This document shows positions 1 to 9,164 of a stretch of DNA of 64,000 bases, piece by piece. The notes beneath the pieces are model-generated. The model worked only from the letters and a program-made list of their open reading frames with translations, was not told the origin of the DNA and searched no databases. Position 1 is the first letter of the stretch; every line of letters begins with the position of its first letter. A program made the translations under genes and the position numbers. Origin of the DNA: Thiosocius sp963753845 (lineage in GTDB: Bacteria; Pseudomonadota; Gammaproteobacteria; Chromatiales; Chromatiaceae); NCBI GenBank assembly GCA_963753845.1, contig CAVWEI010000035.1, positions 62,001 through 126,000 on the forward strand. Reading direction: 5' to 3'.

Positions 1-166
1 CAACCTGCTGGACGCGCGCCACGCGATATCCGTGACCGAGCGGCAGCGCTTCATCCTGCGCGTGCGTGCGCTGGCCCGCGCGGTTGCCCAGGCCTATTAC
101 GATGCGCGCGAGGCGCTCGGTTTCCCCATGGTCGTCACTGCCGAAATGGAGGTGGCAAATGGCTGA
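1..166 (+). CDS. glyQ: Glycine--tRNA ligase alpha subunit, C-terminal end (partial)
   Basis: Only the last 54 codons are present, read from base 2. The peptide starts NLLDARHAISVTERQ and ends MEVANG; it has the alanine- and arginine-rich helical end typical of bacterial GlyQ. GlyQ is the catalytic subunit that, with GlyS, charges tRNA-Gly in alpha2beta2 synthetases. The stop codon overlaps the glyS start by 8 bases, which suggests translational coupling. The gene runs off the left edge of the window. Confidence 0.93.
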   Translation, partial: NLLDARHAISVTERQRFILRVRALARAVAQAYYDAREALGFPMVVTAEMEVANG

Positions 167-2246
167 GCCGATTTCCAGGACCGCCAACCTGCTGTTCGAA
201 CTCGGAACCGAGGAGTTGCCCCCGGTCGCGCTCAAAAAACTGTCCGACGCCCTGAGCAGCGAGTTTCTCAAAGGCCTTTCCGATGCCGGGCTGGAGTATG
301 GCGAAGTAACCGCTTACTCCGCTCCCAGGAGGCTTGCCCTCTTGGTCAAGGACTGCGCCACATCACAGCCGGACCAGGATATCGAGCGTCGTGGACCTGC
401 CCTGGCCGCGGCCTATGATGCAGACGGCATACCGACCAAGGCAGCCGAGGGCTTTGCACGCTCCTGCGGTACCAGCGTGGATCAGCTTCAGAAACTCGAC
501 ACCGACAAGGGCAGCTGGCTTGTCTACAACGTCCACAAGCCCGGCCAGACCGCCGCCGAGCTCCTGCCAGCCATCGCGGAAAATGCGCTGAACCGGCTGC
601 CGATCCCAAAGCGCATGCGATGGGGCTCTTCCGAGGCACAGTTCGTACGCCCGGTGCATTGGCTGGTGTTCCTGCACGGTGAGCGGGTGGTGCCCTGCAC
701 CCTGCTCGACGCCGAGGCCGGCAACCAGACCTATGGCCACCGCTTCCATCACCCGCAGGCCATCACCCTTTACAGCCCGGAAGACTATGCCGAGGTGTTG
801 GAGTCTCTGGGGAAAGTAATCGCTCACTTCGGTAGTAGGCGCGCACGCATTAAGGCACAGGTGGAACAGGCGGCGCTGGCCCTGGGTGGGAGTGCCGATC
901 TGGACGACGATCTGCTCGACGAGGTCACCGCGTTGAACGAATGGCCGGTCCCGATAAGCGGCGCCTTCGAGGAACGCTTTCTTGCCGTCCCGCAGGAGGC
1001 CCTGGTGGCGACGATGAAGGGGAACCAGAAATACTTCCCGGTATTCGACGGGGACGGACGACTGATGAATCACTTCATCACCATCGCCAACGTCGAAAGC
1101 AGGCAGCCGGAACTGATCCGTGAGGGCAACGAACGCGTCGTGCGCCCGCGCTTGGCCGACGCCATGTTTTTCTGGGAGCAGGATGGCAGGAAAAGGCTGT
1201 TCGATCGCATCCAGGAGCTGGAGCACGTGGTGTTCGAGAAGCAACTCGGCAGTATGTTCGACAAGTCGGCACGCGTGGCGGCACTGGCGGCACACATCGC
1301 GAAGGCCATTGGGGGCGATCCTGCACTCGCAAGACGCGCCGGTGAACTCAGCCGCTGCGACCTCATGACCGAGATGGTGTTCGAGTTCCCCGGGATGCAG
1401 GGGATCATGGGCCGCTACCAGGCCGAGCGTGATGGTGAACCCGCAGAGCTGGCCCAGGCAATGGATGAGTTCTACATGCCACGCTTTTCCGGTGACCAGC
1501 TGCCGCAGACCCCGACCGGGATCGCGATCTCTCTGGCGGAAAGGATCGATACCCTGGTCGGCATCTTTGGCATCGGCATGAAGCCAACCGGCGACAAGGA
1601 CCCCTTTGGACTTCGCAGGGCGGCACTGGGTGCATTGCGTATCCTGCGCGAGCACGCGCTGCCGCTCGATCTGAAATCATTGCTTTCAGAGGCACAGCTT
1701 CACCTGGGCAAAAGGCTGACCGAGTCCGGGACAGCAGACCAGGTCTACCGATTCATGCTCGAGCGCCTGAAGGGTATCTATGCCGATGCCGGCGCGGCAC
1801 CCGATGTGTACGAGGCCGTTGCCGCGGTGCAGCCCGAGTCGATAGCGGACTTTGAACACCGTGTTCGGGCGGTTGCGGATTTCCGCACCCTGCCCGAAGC
1901 GGACGCGCTCGCGGCAGCGAACAAGCGCATCAGCAACATATTGAGGAAGGCCGAGCAACCAATCCCGGGCCAGCCCGATCCCGGCCTTTTCGAGATGGAT
2001 GCCGAGCGCGAACTGTATGAGCGCATCAACGCCCTTGCGGCGCAGACCGGGCCCATGATGGCCGGGGCCAACTACGGGGCAACCCTCCAGGCGCTGTCGG
2101 GTCTGCGTTCGCCGGTTGATCGTTTCTTCGACGACGTCATGGTGATGGCCGACGACCCGGCCGTGCGGACGAACCGCCTCGCCCTGCTGAGTTCACTTGC
2201 CAGACAGTTCCTGCAGGTGGCTGACCTTTCGCATCTGCAGGCCTGA
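159..2246 (+). CDS. glyS: Glycine--tRNA ligase beta subunit
   Basis: Protein of 695 residues, the normal length for GlyS. The start LLFELGTEELPP (residues 11-22) is the family signature. The body is the tRNA-synthetase beta-subunit region and the end is a DALR-type anticodon-binding helical domain. It partners GlyQ to charge tRNA-Gly. The frame is open upstream to base 66, but ATG 159 is chosen because it overlaps the glyQ stop, has a GGAGG-like site at 149-153, and gives the conserved N-terminus. Confidence 0.97.
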   Translation: MAEPISRTANLLFELGTEELPPVALKKLSDALSSEFLKGLSDAGLEYGEVTAYSAPRRLALLVKDCATSQPDQDIERRGPALAAAYDADGIPTKAAEGFARSCGTSVDQLQKLDTDKGSWLVYNVHKPGQTAAELLPAIAENALNRLPIPKRMRWGSSEAQFVRPVHWLVFLHGERVVPCTLLDAEAGNQTYGHRFHHPQAITLYSPEDYAEVLESLGKVIAHFGSRRARIKAQVEQAALALGGSADLDDDLLDEVTALNEWPVPISGAFEERFLAVPQEALVATMKGNQKYFPVFDGDGRLMNHFITIANVESRQPELIREGNERVVRPRLADAMFFWEQDGRKRLFDRIQELEHVVFEKQLGSMFDKSARVAALAAHIAKAIGGDPALARRAGELSRCDLMTEMVFEFPGMQGIMGRYQAERDGEPAELAQAMDEFYMPRFSGDQLPQTPTGIAISLAERIDTLVGIFGIGMKPTGDKDPFGLRRAALGALRILREHALPLDLKSLLSEAQLHLGKRLTESGTADQVYRFMLERLKGIYADAGAAPDVYEAVAAVQPESIADFEHRVRAVADFRTLPEADALAAANKRISNILRKAEQPIPGQPDPGLFEMDAERELYERINALAAQTGPMMAGANYGATLQALSGLRSPVDRFFDDVMVMADDPAVRTNRLALLSSLARQFLQVADLSHLQA

Positions 2247-2247
2247 G

Positions 2248-2592
2248 ATGATGAGAACTGACAGCGACTCCTGGGACGCCATGATGGCGGCGGTCCGTGC
2301 CTTTCACGACAAACATGATCTGCGCAACAACGGTGGAGAAGAGCTCAGTTACCGGGTGGCCCTTATGGCCGAGGAGCTCGGCGAGGTCTCGGCCTGCGTG
2401 ACCAAGGGAAAACCGCGTGAGGAACTGGCGGAAGAGCTGGCCGATCTGCTGATTCTCCTGATGGGCACCGATATTGCCGCAGACCTTCAGCTCAAAACGG
2501 CCTTCTGGGCCAAGATGGAGCAATTGATGCGACGTGATTCCCGCATGGTCGGCGGCAGGATCCGGGTCTCTGATTTTCGTGGGTTGGATTAG
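2248..2592 (+). CDS. MazG-like nucleotide pyrophosphohydrolase family protein
   Basis: Protein of 114 residues starting one base after the glyS stop, at tandem ATGs 2248/2251. The segment MAEELGEVSACVTKG followed by REELAEELADLLILL has the EExxE and ExxD acidic pattern of the all-alpha MazG-like NTP pyrophosphatase fold, which binds Mg2+ and hydrolyses NTPs to NMP and pyrophosphate. Substrate cannot be told from sequence. Its place between glyS and gmhB is an addition to the usual Pseudomonas-type order. It is probably cotranscribed with glyS. Confidence 0.75.
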   Translation: MMRTDSDSWDAMMAAVRAFHDKHDLRNNGGEELSYRVALMAEELGEVSACVTKGKPREELAEELADLLILLMGTDIAADLQLKTAFWAKMEQLMRRDSRMVGGRIRVSDFRGLD

Positions 2593-2625
2593 GCCTCCAA
2601 GGCCCTCCGACCTTAGAATCCCCGG

Positions 2626-3186
2626 ATGAGCAGATTATCCAAGTTGGTCATCCTCGATCGAGACGGCGTGATCAATCAAGATTCAGACGAATACATAAAG
2701 ACAGAGGACGAATGGATACCCATTCCCGGGAGCCTCGAATCGATCGCACGTCTGAACCATGCCGGCATCCGTGTGGTGGTGGCGACCAACCAGTCTGGCA
2801 TAGGTCGCGGGCTTATCGCGCCTGAAGACCTGAACCGGATGCATGCCAAGTTTCAACGCAGCCTGGCGCGCGTTGGCGGTCATGTAGACGGGATTTTTTT
2901 CTGCCCGCACACGCCCGAGGCGAAATGCGCCTGTCGAAAACCGGCAACAGGCCTGCTTCGATCGATCAGCCTCAGATTTGGGGTGTCGCTTGTCGGTACG
3001 GTCTTCATCGGGGACAGCAAGAGCGACGTCGACGCGGCCACCGCCGTCCGGGCCCAACCAATCCTCGTGCGCACCGGCAAGGGCTTGAGGACGCTGGCCG
3101 CACATCCAGAGTTAAAAGGTCTGCCCTGGTTCGAAGATCTTGCAGAAGCCGTCGATGACCTGCTGGAGAAAAGCCGCCTGACATGA
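2626..3186 (+). CDS. gmhB: D-glycero-beta-D-manno-heptose-1,7-bisphosphate 7-phosphatase
   Basis: HAD-superfamily phosphatase of 186 residues. The start has the DxDG nucleophile motif (ILDRDGVINQ) and TNQSGIGRG. A Cys/His zinc-binding segment, CPHTPEAKCACRKP, is diagnostic of GmhB. GDSKSDVDAA is the HAD metal-binding motif. The enzyme removes the 7-phosphate in ADP-heptose synthesis for the LPS inner core. It overlaps plsC by 4 bases (ATGA), so the two are likely translated together. The glyS-gmhB-plsC-gyrB neighbourhood is conserved in Pseudomonas. Confidence 0.9.
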   Translation: MSRLSKLVILDRDGVINQDSDEYIKTEDEWIPIPGSLESIARLNHAGIRVVVATNQSGIGRGLIAPEDLNRMHAKFQRSLARVGGHVDGIFFCPHTPEAKCACRKPATGLLRSISLRFGVSLVGTVFIGDSKSDVDAATAVRAQPILVRTGKGLRTLAAHPELKGLPWFEDLAEAVDDLLEKSRLT

Positions 3187-3914
3187 TCTTCGTGCGTTCG
3201 CTTGTCTACTTCGTGGCGATGGTGGTCTCGGTGGTGGTTTTTGGTCTCACTATCGCCCTGTTCGGCTGGTTCTTCCGCGGCGACTTCAGTGATGTCATGG
3301 CAACCCGCTGGGGCCGCTTCAATCTCTGGCTGCAACGGGTGATCTGTGGTCTCGGTTATAAAATCCAGGGCTTGGAACACCTGCCCACCGATGGTCCATG
3401 CATCATCATGTCAAAGCACCAATCGACCTGGGAAACCATCGGCCTGAGGGGAATATTTCGGCCACAGCAGTCATGGGTGCTGAAGCGGGAACTGTTGAAG
3501 CTACCGATATTCGGCTGGGCCCTAAGGTTTGCAAAATCGATTCCGATCGACCGGTCGGCCGGCCGACGCGCGGTACTCGATGTGGTCAAACAAGGCAGCG
3601 AACGCCTCCAGGAAGGCCGTTACGTGATCATCTTCCCGGAGGGTACACGTACTGATCCCGGTCAGCGCCGAAAATACGGTATGGGTGGTGGCGTACTGGC
3701 CCAGCGTAGCGGCGTACCGGTGGTTCCTGTCGCTCACAATGCCGGCGTGTTCTGGCGTCGTCGGGGTGTGAAAAAGTATCCGGGTACCATCCACGTGGTC
3801 GTTGGTCCGCCGATCTCTCCGGTTGGCAGGAAGGCAGCAGACATCATGGAAGAAGTTGAAAACTGGATCGAGGCAAGGCAAGAAGAACTACCTAAAACAA
3901 TCGATGGCAGGTAA
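3183..3914 (+). CDS. plsC: 1-acyl-sn-glycerol-3-phosphate acyltransferase (PlsC family)
   Basis: Protein of 243 residues with an N-terminal membrane helix (about residues 5-28) and the acyltransferase motifs KHQSTWET (catalytic block) and FPEGTR. It transfers an acyl chain to lysophosphatidate on the inner membrane. The catalytic motif reads H-x4-E rather than the usual H-x4-D; this variant occurs in a subset of the family, so it is probably functional. It overlaps gmhB by 4 bases and is convergent with gyrB. Confidence 0.88.
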   Translation: MIFVRSLVYFVAMVVSVVVFGLTIALFGWFFRGDFSDVMATRWGRFNLWLQRVICGLGYKIQGLEHLPTDGPCIIMSKHQSTWETIGLRGIFRPQQSWVLKRELLKLPIFGWALRFAKSIPIDRSAGRRAVLDVVKQGSERLQEGRYVIIFPEGTRTDPGQRRKYGMGGGVLAQRSGVPVVPVAHNAGVFWRRRGVKKYPGTIHVVVGPPISPVGRKAADIMEEVENWIEARQEELPKTIDGR

Positions 3915-3940
3915 GTAATCGCTTACTGACTTTATTTTTT
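3911..3940 (+). terminator. Weak hairpin plus T-tract after plsC
   Basis: The plsC stop codon lies inside a short stem, GTAAG (3911-3915) with CTTAC (3922-3926), followed by TTTATTTTTT at 3931-3940. The stem has only five base pairs, so strength is doubtful, but the position between two convergent genes fits a terminator. The rest of the gap to gyrB (to 4201) shows no gene. Confidence 0.4.
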
Positions 3941-4010
3941 GGGTGTCCGGACAAAGGTTTCATCAAGGGCTTTCAGAGACGTTTCTCCAAACTTCTCGGT
4001 CTCGATTTCC

Positions 4011-4019
4011 TGTGGATAA
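4011..4019 (-). other. Perfect DnaA box
   Basis: TGTGGATAA, the complement of the DnaA box TTATCCACA, lies in the plsC-gyrB gap. It is one of only four exact copies I found in the window; the others are at 9110, 10798 and 62770. A single box here may titrate DnaA rather than act in initiation. Confidence 0.5.
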
Positions 4020-4201
4020 CTCGGTGGAATAAATTGGGGCTACTGACCGCCTTTCGAACGGGGCGGGCCCGGACGTTCAAAAACTAGTCTGGAAATCCGA
4101 CCGGCATCGCGGAGGCTGGCGGAATTCGCAGCCCGGTTCAATCTCTTACCAGGCGCCGTTGGCCGGCTGGTGAGATCTCCAGGCCAGATCCCATGAGACT
4201 G

Positions 4202-6625
4202 TCAGACGTCGAGGTTCTCGACGGTGAGGGCGTTGCGCTCGATGAACTCGCGCCTCGGCTCGACCTGATCGCCCATCAGGGTGGTGAAGATAAGGTCCGA
4301 ACCAACCACGTCCTCGATCTTGACCTGCAACAATCGACGGCTGGCCGGGTCCATGGTGGTTTCCCAGAGTTGCTCCGGATTCATCTCGCCAAGACCTTTG
4401 TAGCGCTGAATATGCTGACCGCGCTTGGCCTCTTCCATCAGCCACGAAAGGGCCTGCTCGAAAGAATCCACGGGCCGGCTCTTGTCGCCCCGACGAACCT
4501 CGGCATCTTCGGCCAGCAGGCCATCCAGATGCTCGCCGAGGTCGGCGATCTTTTTATAATCGGAACTGTGGAAAAAATCGTACGGCAGATGCTTCTGCGT
4601 GGCTATACCGTGGGTCCACTGTTCGATGGTAATGCCCCCGGTATGGTTTTCATCACCGTCCACCACCCGAAGATCGTAATGATTTGAGACGCCGGCATCG
4701 GAATTCAAGCGGGCCTGCATCTCTGTTATCCATGCCTGCAAGGTGGTGGCGTCGGCCAACAGTTCATCCGTCACGCGCGGCATGTACAGGATATTGCGCA
4801 GAAGAACCGGCTCGTAACGTTTACCCAGTCTCTGCTGGATAGCGCCGACGATCACCATCTTGTTGGCAAGATCCTCGAGTGCCAGACCCGATAGAGGCGG
4901 TGCCTCTGCATTGACCATCAGGCTCGCCCCATCCAGTGCCGTGCGCAAAAGATAGGTGTTCAGTTCGGTATCGTCCTTGAGGTAATTTTCCTGCTTGCCC
5001 TTCTTGATCTTGTACAGGGGCGGCTGGGCGATGTAAATGTGTCCGCGTTCGATCAACTCAGGCATCTGGCGATAAAAGAAGGTCAGCAACAGGGTACGGA
5101 TATGGGCGCCATCGACATCTGCGTCCGTCATGATGATGATGCGGTGATAACGAAGCTTGTCCGGATTGAACTCTTCCCTGCCTATCCCGCAACCCATAGC
5201 GGTGATCAGGGTACCGACCTCCGCAGAAGAAAGCATCTTGTCGAAGCGTGCCTTCTCAACGTTGAGGATCTTGCCCTTGAGCGGAAGTATCGCCTGGGTG
5301 CGACGGTCCCTGCCCTGCTTTGCAGAACCACCCGCGGAATCACCCTCAACCAGATAGAGTTCTGAAAGCGCTGGATCCTTTTCCTGGCAGTCCGCCAGTT
5401 TTCCGGGAAGGCCGGCCACGTCCAGTACCCCCTTGCGGCGGGTCATCTCACGTGCCTTGCGCGCCGCCTCGCGTGCGCGGGCTGCATCAATCATCTTGTT
5501 GGCGATGATCTTGGCCTCGGCAGGGTTCTCAGCAAGATACTCCGAAAGTTTTTCAGCCAGAAGGCCTTCGACGATGCCCTTGACCTCCGAGGAAACCAGC
5601 TTGTCCTTCGTCTGCGAGGAAAACTTGGGGTCGGGGACCTTGACCGAGAGCACGGCGGTAAGGCCCTCGCGTGCGTCGTCGCCCGAGGTGTTCACCTTTT
5701 GTTTCTTTGCCAGCGCCTCTTGTTCGATATAGCTGTTTAACGTGCGCGTCAGGGCGGCACGCATACCTGCGAGATGGCTGCCACCGTCGCGCTGCGGGAT
5801 GTTGTTGGTAAAACAGAAGATGCTTTCCTGATACGACTCGTTCCATTGCAGGGCGACTTCGACACCGACATCGTTACGGTCCGCAGTGAAATGAAAGACC
5901 TTTGCATGCAACGGTGTCTTGTTGCGATTCAGATGTTCCACGAAGGCACGGATGCCGCCCTCGTACTCGAAGATATCCTCGCGGTCGCTGCGCTCATCGC
6001 GCAGGTGAATGCGGACACCTGAGTTCAGGAAAGAGAGTTCACGCAGACGCTTTGCCAGGATATCGTAATGATATTCGGTGTCCCGGAAGATCTCCGGGCT
6101 GGGATGAAATCGCACCTTCGTACCGGTCCGATCACTATCCCCCACCACCGCCAGGGGCGCCTCGGGGACTCCCAGATGGTAGACCTGGCGATGCTCTTTG
6201 CCCTCACGCCAGACAGTCAGTTCAAGTCTGTCGGACAGGGCATTGACCACCGAGACTCCAACACCATGCAGTCCCCCCGAGACCTTGTAAGAATTGTCGT
6301 CGAACTTTCCACCCGCGTGCAGGACCGTCATGATGACTTCGGCCGCAGAGATGCCCTCTTCCTCGTGAATACCGACCGGGATACCGCGACCGTCGTCACG
6401 TACGCTGACGCCACTGTCTGCGTGGATGACAACCCGGATTTCCTTGCAATACCCGGCTAGGGCCTCGTCGATCGCATTGTCCACAACCTCGAAAACCATG
6501 TGATGCAGTCCAGTGCCATCGTCTGTATCACCGATGTACATGCCAGGTCGCTTGCGCACGGCATCGAGACCTTTCAAAACTTTGATGGAGGATGTGTCGT
6601 AGGTGGATTTTGAGTCTTGAGTCAT
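4202..6625 (-). CDS. gyrB: DNA gyrase subunit B
   Basis: Protein of 807 residues, full length for gammaproteobacterial GyrB including the extra insert in the C-terminal half. The GHKL ATPase domain has EVVDNAIDEA and DDGRGIPVG. The Toprim domain has YLVEGDSAGGSAKQGRD and DADVDGAHIRTLL. The end, RREFIERNAL, is the GyrA-interaction tail. With GyrA it introduces negative supercoils. It lies downstream of recF on the same strand, as in other origin clusters. Confidence 0.98.
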   Translation of the reverse strand: MTQDSKSTYDTSSIKVLKGLDAVRKRPGMYIGDTDDGTGLHHMVFEVVDNAIDEALAGYCKEIRVVIHADSGVSVRDDGRGIPVGIHEEEGISAAEVIMTVLHAGGKFDDNSYKVSGGLHGVGVSVVNALSDRLELTVWREGKEHRQVYHLGVPEAPLAVVGDSDRTGTKVRFHPSPEIFRDTEYHYDILAKRLRELSFLNSGVRIHLRDERSDREDIFEYEGGIRAFVEHLNRNKTPLHAKVFHFTADRNDVGVEVALQWNESYQESIFCFTNNIPQRDGGSHLAGMRAALTRTLNSYIEQEALAKKQKVNTSGDDAREGLTAVLSVKVPDPKFSSQTKDKLVSSEVKGIVEGLLAEKLSEYLAENPAEAKIIANKMIDAARAREAARKAREMTRRKGVLDVAGLPGKLADCQEKDPALSELYLVEGDSAGGSAKQGRDRRTQAILPLKGKILNVEKARFDKMLSSAEVGTLITAMGCGIGREEFNPDKLRYHRIIIMTDADVDGAHIRTLLLTFFYRQMPELIERGHIYIAQPPLYKIKKGKQENYLKDDTELNTYLLRTALDGASLMVNAEAPPLSGLALEDLANKMVIVGAIQQRLGKRYEPVLLRNILYMPRVTDELLADATTLQAWITEMQARLNSDAGVSNHYDLRVVDGDENHTGGITIEQWTHGIATQKHLPYDFFHSSDYKKIADLGEHLDGLLAEDAEVRRGDKSRPVDSFEQALSWLMEEAKRGQHIQRYKGLGEMNPEQLWETTMDPASRRLLQVKIEDVVGSDLIFTTLMGDQVEPRREFIERNALTVENLDV

Positions 6626-6684
6626 TCTCGGGGCTGTCGCTTGGGATAGGTAAACGAATCCGGTTGATTATACATGTTAATCAG

Positions 6685-7752
6685 CTATTTAATGGTGCCA
6701 TGTTCCACGTGGAACGTTTTTGCATCGCTGGAATCCAACTTCAGGGCCGAATCTTCTATCTTGGTCAGGAACACCTGGCCTGACGCCTTCATGAATTCAT
6801 CCAAGAGTCGTTTTCGGTTCTCGATATCAAGCTCGGCAGCAAGATCGTCGATCAAAAGGATCGGCGTATCCCCCTTGCTTTCGCTGATCATTCTGGCGAG
6901 CGCCAAGTTCATGGCCAGGACCAGGACCTTTTGCTGGCCACGGGACAATATCTTTTCAGCCGCCGCACCATCTGCAAGTATCTCCAGATCTCCGCGCTGT
7001 GGACCGCGCGTCGAATAGCCCATCCGAAGGTCGGTATCGAGATTTATCTTCAACTGGTCGGCCAGGTCATGTTGGGCATTCCAACCACGCTTGAAACGAA
7101 AGCCGAGAGTGTAACCGTCGGTCCAACTCGAGAATTCAACGGTCAGAATGTTTGTGAGGTTCCGAACGAACCTTTCTCGATATTCATTCATCCGGGCTGC
7201 GCCCTCGCAAAAACTGGCATCCCAGATCGTTACCGCCGTCGGATCGCCTGTGCGGATAGCGGCATTCCTTTGCCGTAGCGCCCGTTGAAACTCATTCACC
7301 AACCTCAGGTAGGAATGTTCCACGTGGAACAATCCCATATCGATAAACCGCCGGCGAATCTCCGGGCCCATAGTCAAAAGCAGCTGCGGTTGTGAACCAA
7401 TCCATTGCACGGGTAGCGCTTCGGCAAGAACGGACCTCTTTTTTACGTCCTTCCCATCCAGGCGACAGATCAACTGTCGCCTCTCCCGTCGAAGCCCCAG
7501 AGTCGACCTGCCATCCCTACCCCGGTTTTCTATACCCACGACCACTGTGACGTTCTCTGCACCCCGCCGGATCATCGGACCCGCATCCTTGTGCCGAAAG
7601 GTTCTACCCCGTCCTGCAAGGTAGATCGCTTCCAGGATCGACGTCTTACCAGCACCGTTGCCACCAACGATAAAGTTGATCCCCGGATCAGGTGCTATTT
7701 CGAGTGACTCGATTACCCTGAGATTTCTGATTGCCAAGCTGGCTATATGCAC
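6685..7752 (-). CDS. recF: DNA replication and repair protein RecF
   Basis: Protein of 355 residues. It has Walker A GGNGAGKT (residues 30-37), the signature region ending in LSRGQQKVLVLA, and a Walker B segment ILLIDDLAAELD. RecF binds gaps and loads RecA with RecO and RecR. It lies between dnaN and gyrB. Its coding sequence contains two parS sites that translate as FHVEH, one near the C-terminus and one in the middle. Confidence 0.96.
   Translation of the reverse strand: MHIASLAIRNLRVIESLEIAPDPGINFIVGGNGAGKTSILEAIYLAGRGRTFRHKDAGPMIRRGAENVTVVVGIENRGRDGRSTLGLRRERRQLICRLDGKDVKKRSVLAEALPVQWIGSQPQLLLTMGPEIRRRFIDMGLFHVEHSYLRLVNEFQRALRQRNAAIRTGDPTAVTIWDASFCEGAARMNEYRERFVRNLTNILTVEFSSWTDGYTLGFRFKRGWNAQHDLADQLKINLDTDLRMGYSTRGPQRGDLEILADGAAAEKILSRGQQKVLVLAMNLALARMISESKGDTPILLIDDLAAELDIENRKRLLDEFMKASGQVFLTKIEDSALKLDSSDAKTFHVEHGTIK
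6701..6716. other. parS centromere site, 15 of 16 match, in the recF 3' end
   Basis: TGTTCCACGTGGAACG differs from the palindromic consensus TGTTCCACGTGGAACA only in the last base. ParB binds parS to organise the origin for segregation. It lies about 3.8 kb from the candidate oriC and 17 kb from parAB. Confidence 0.85.
7316..7331. other. Perfect parS centromere site inside recF
   Basis: TGTTCCACGTGGAACA is a perfect 16-bp palindrome identical to the pseudomonad parS consensus. It lies 615 bp from the second copy. The reading frame through it gives FHVEH, so the site constrains the RecF sequence. Confidence 0.92.
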
Positions 7753-7780
7753 GACTTAAGCTTTCTCACCCCGAGCGTGA

Positions 7781-7808
7781 AAAAAGGGGCCGTAAATGGC
7801 CCCTTTTT
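7781..7808 (-). terminator. Intrinsic terminator between dnaN and recF
   Basis: Perfect 11-bp stem AAAAAGGGGCC (7781-7791) and GGCCCCTTTTT (7798-7808) with a 6-base loop. A- and T-tracts flank it, so it can work in both directions. It lies between the dnaN stop and the recF start, so recF either depends on read-through or has its own promoter within dnaN. Confidence 0.85.
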
Positions 7809-7831
7809 GCTTCTTCCAGTTAGTTACCAAT

Positions 7832-8932
7832 CTACAACCTCATCGGCATTACGACATAGCGGCACTCGTTTGAACCCTTCTGCGTCACCAGGGCACTTGA
7901 ATTGGAATCTATAACCGCTATCTGTACCTCGTCACCGTCCAATACCCCGAAGACATCCAGCAGGTAACCGACATTGAACCCGATGGTCATCTCTGGACCG
8001 TCATAGGTTACTTCGAGCTCCTCCTCTGCCTCATCCTGCTCGGGGTTGTGGGCCTGTAAATGCAACAGCCCCTTTTCGAGACGGAATCGGATTCCCCGGT
8101 ATTTTTCATTGGAGAGGATGGCAGTCCTAGTGAGCGCCTGCCTGAGCAGATCCTTTTGCGAAAGCATCAAAGAGGAATCGCCGCTTGGCATGACCCTTTC
8201 GTAATCGGGAAATCGTCCGTCGATCAGCTTGGTCGTGAAACTGCTGTGCCCGAGATGAACCCGCAAATGGCTGTTGCTGATTTCAAATCGCGCCTCTGTG
8301 TCGGAATCGTACAGCAGGCGTCCCAGCTCGACGACCGCCTTACGTGGCAATATGACCTGGAGATCCATGCTGGTATCACTATCGAATTCAGCATCACAGA
8401 GGGCCAGTCGGTGACCGTCTGTCGCCACGGCCCTGACCCGCCCCGGTCTTATTTCCAGCAACAGGCCATTGAGGTAATACCGCACGTCCTGCTGCGCCAT
8501 CGCAAACTGTGTCTTGTCGATCAGTCGTTTAACCGCGCCCACCGGAAGCGTGAACCGCTCGCTTGCCTTGGCCGGCTCTATGCTCGGGTAATCCTGGGCC
8601 GGGAGTGTGCCAAGTGTGTAACGACCACGACCGGATCGGAGAATCGCCTTTTCACCTTCCGTGTCGATCGTGATCCCGGCCGACTCGGGCAGTGCCTTGA
8701 TGATGTCCATCAGCTTACGAGCCGGTATCGTGAACTCTGCGTCTCCGCCGGTTTCTACGGGAGCGGTGGTACTCAACTCCACTTCCAGGTCTGTCGCAGT
8801 CAGAGAAAGCAGGTTGTCTTTGGCCGATATCAGCACATTGGCCAGTATCGGTAGCGTCTGTCTGCGCTCGACGACCCCGACGATTTGTTGCAGTGGTTTA
8901 AGCAAATCGTCCCGGTTTGCGCTGATCTTCAT
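7832..8932 (-). CDS. dnaN: DNA polymerase III beta sliding clamp
   Basis: Protein of 366 residues, the standard length. It shows the three-domain clamp pattern: MKISANRDDLLKPLQQIVGV at the start, the central FAMAQQDVRYYLNG segment, and the C-terminal end YVVMPMRL. The dimeric ring tethers DNA polymerase III to DNA. It follows dnaA on the same strand after a 232-bp AT-rich gap and is followed by a strong terminator. Confidence 0.98.
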   Translation of the reverse strand: MKISANRDDLLKPLQQIVGVVERRQTLPILANVLISAKDNLLSLTATDLEVELSTTAPVETGGDAEFTIPARKLMDIIKALPESAGITIDTEGEKAILRSGRGRYTLGTLPAQDYPSIEPAKASERFTLPVGAVKRLIDKTQFAMAQQDVRYYLNGLLLEIRPGRVRAVATDGHRLALCDAEFDSDTSMDLQVILPRKAVVELGRLLYDSDTEARFEISNSHLRVHLGHSSFTTKLIDGRFPDYERVMPSGDSSLMLSQKDLLRQALTRTAILSNEKYRGIRFRLEKGLLHLQAHNPEQDEAEEELEVTYDGPEMTIGFNVGYLLDVFGVLDGDEVQIAVIDSNSSALVTQKGSNECRYVVMPMRL

Positions 8933-9164
8933 GCTGCTTGTTCTCCGGTATTCAGTAATCTTAAAAGTCTTTTATTTAAAAACTATTATTGTTATTAGGG
9001 CATGGCCTTGCGGTGGATAGTTCTATTTTTCGTTTTTTAATTAAACAGTTACAGCGTTTTTTTTGCACCTGAAGCCTGCTTCAAACAGCTTGGTTAACTG
9101 TACACACTTTGTGGATAAGTGGTCGTCGTCGGGCGGTCCTTTTTTAATCCCCATGCGCCGCACA
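8933..9164. promoter_or_regulatory. AT-rich dnaA-dnaN intergenic region with a DnaA box
   Basis: This gap holds two strongly AT-rich runs (about 8961-8998 and 9027-9062) and one perfect DnaA box TGTGGATAA at 9110-9118. A near-match, GGTGGATAG, lies at about 9012. It probably carries the dnaN promoter. In pseudomonads this interval can act as a second origin-like region, so it is an alternative candidate for duplex unwinding. Confidence 0.45.

Noticed and set aside
363..1655. 430-codon minus-strand frame inside glyS
   Set aside because: It is antisense to a clear full-length GlyS and has no family features; long shadow frames are expected in GC-rich DNA.
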